Assembly (NCBI GenBank): GCA_945875845.1
Contig: CAMCMB010000035.1
Span: 1 to 64,000 of the forward strand
Source: Pirellula staleyi DSM 6068
Lineage (GTDB): Bacteria > Planctomycetota > Planctomycetia > Pirellulales > Pirellulaceae
Length of the DNA stretch: 64,000 bases
Reading direction: 5' to 3'
The translations under genes and the position numbers were made by a program. Of the stretch, positions 63,860 to 64,000 are shown piece by piece (within the stretch, counting starts at the first letter, position 1; each line of letters starts with the position of its first letter). The notes below the pieces were generated by a model. It was not told the origin of the DNA. It searched no databases and saw nothing but the letters and a program-made list of their open reading frames with translations.

Positions 63860-64000
63860 GAGTAAGAACGCCTAGTTACTAAAGATTCGCTCTGTTGATT
63901 AAATCAATGATTCGTTGAGAAAGTAACGATGGCTATTTTGGTTTTCAACACCTTCCACGGGGTTGGTCGTAAAATAATCGGAAATTTCAGGCATTTCTTG

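Overview
The window is chromosomal DNA of a planctomycete, most likely of the Pirellulaceae (Rhodopirellula/Pirellula-like). The basis is the gene content: a ThuA/dehydrogenase/HEAT/cytochrome fusion next to a DUF1501 protein, a surface protein whose N-terminus carries the planctomycete EQLEDRRLL-type motif, an M50-peptidase/HlyD hybrid with two further HlyD-type adaptors, many exported orphan proteins, and gaps full of hairpin repeats. No rRNA, tRNA or CRISPR array was seen.

Layout. 1-470: a hairpin and telomere-like CCCTAAT tandem repeats. 471-9186: core genes on the plus strand, namely a fatty-acid desaturase, acylphosphatase, lysS, ychF, cdsA, a PhoH-like ATPase and a 7TM-HD (PgpH-like) phosphohydrolase. 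9191-14199: an exported orphan, a membrane orphan, a PaaK-like adenylate-forming ligase and an exported NHL-propeller protein. 14603-20120: a minus-strand sugar operon (MFS transporter, DHDPS/NAL-family lyase, ribulokinase-like kinase, fucose-isomerase-like enzyme). 20492-28984: an acidic orphan, an S9 peptidase, a 900-residue exported orphan, an aldo/keto reductase, a small exported protein and a sugar-phosphate isomerase-like TIM barrel. 29197-35470: DUF3467 protein plus the M50/HlyD, HlyD and GAF-HlyD membrane cluster. 35827-40971: an exported propeller protein, a patatin-like phospholipase, and a REP-associated (RAYT) transposase flanked by inverted REP-like motifs beside an ISL3-family transposase remnant. 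40972-53514: the giant cytochrome fusion, DUF1501 protein, a thioredoxin/CxxCH/PDZ protein, two tandem YtcJ-like amidohydrolases and an exported protein translationally coupled to the second. 53515-55304: a non-coding array of higher-order repeats built from hairpins and a 22-24 bp satellite. 55305-61655: a gene graveyard (5'-truncated UvrD-type helicase, HNH nuclease, pseudopilin, HTH protein with a basic heptad tail, PKD-domain fragment, small orphans, broken S1/P1 nuclease). 61685-63859: a large FG-GAP/VCBS surface protein.

The most unusual features are structural. (1) A hairpin family in 53.5-55.3 kb shares a GAC-loop-GTC core with loop CTTGT or its complement ACAAG, while the outer stem bases change in compensating pairs. 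(2) A dispersed composite inverted-repeat element (five copies) has terminal arms that differ between copies yet match within a copy. (3) A RAYT gene sits between inverted REP-like motifs. (4) The M50/PqqD-like/HlyD + HlyD + GAF-HlyD cluster looks like an uncharacterised envelope assembly with no visible ATPase or RND pump. Functions are read from motifs and general family knowledge; no database search was possible.
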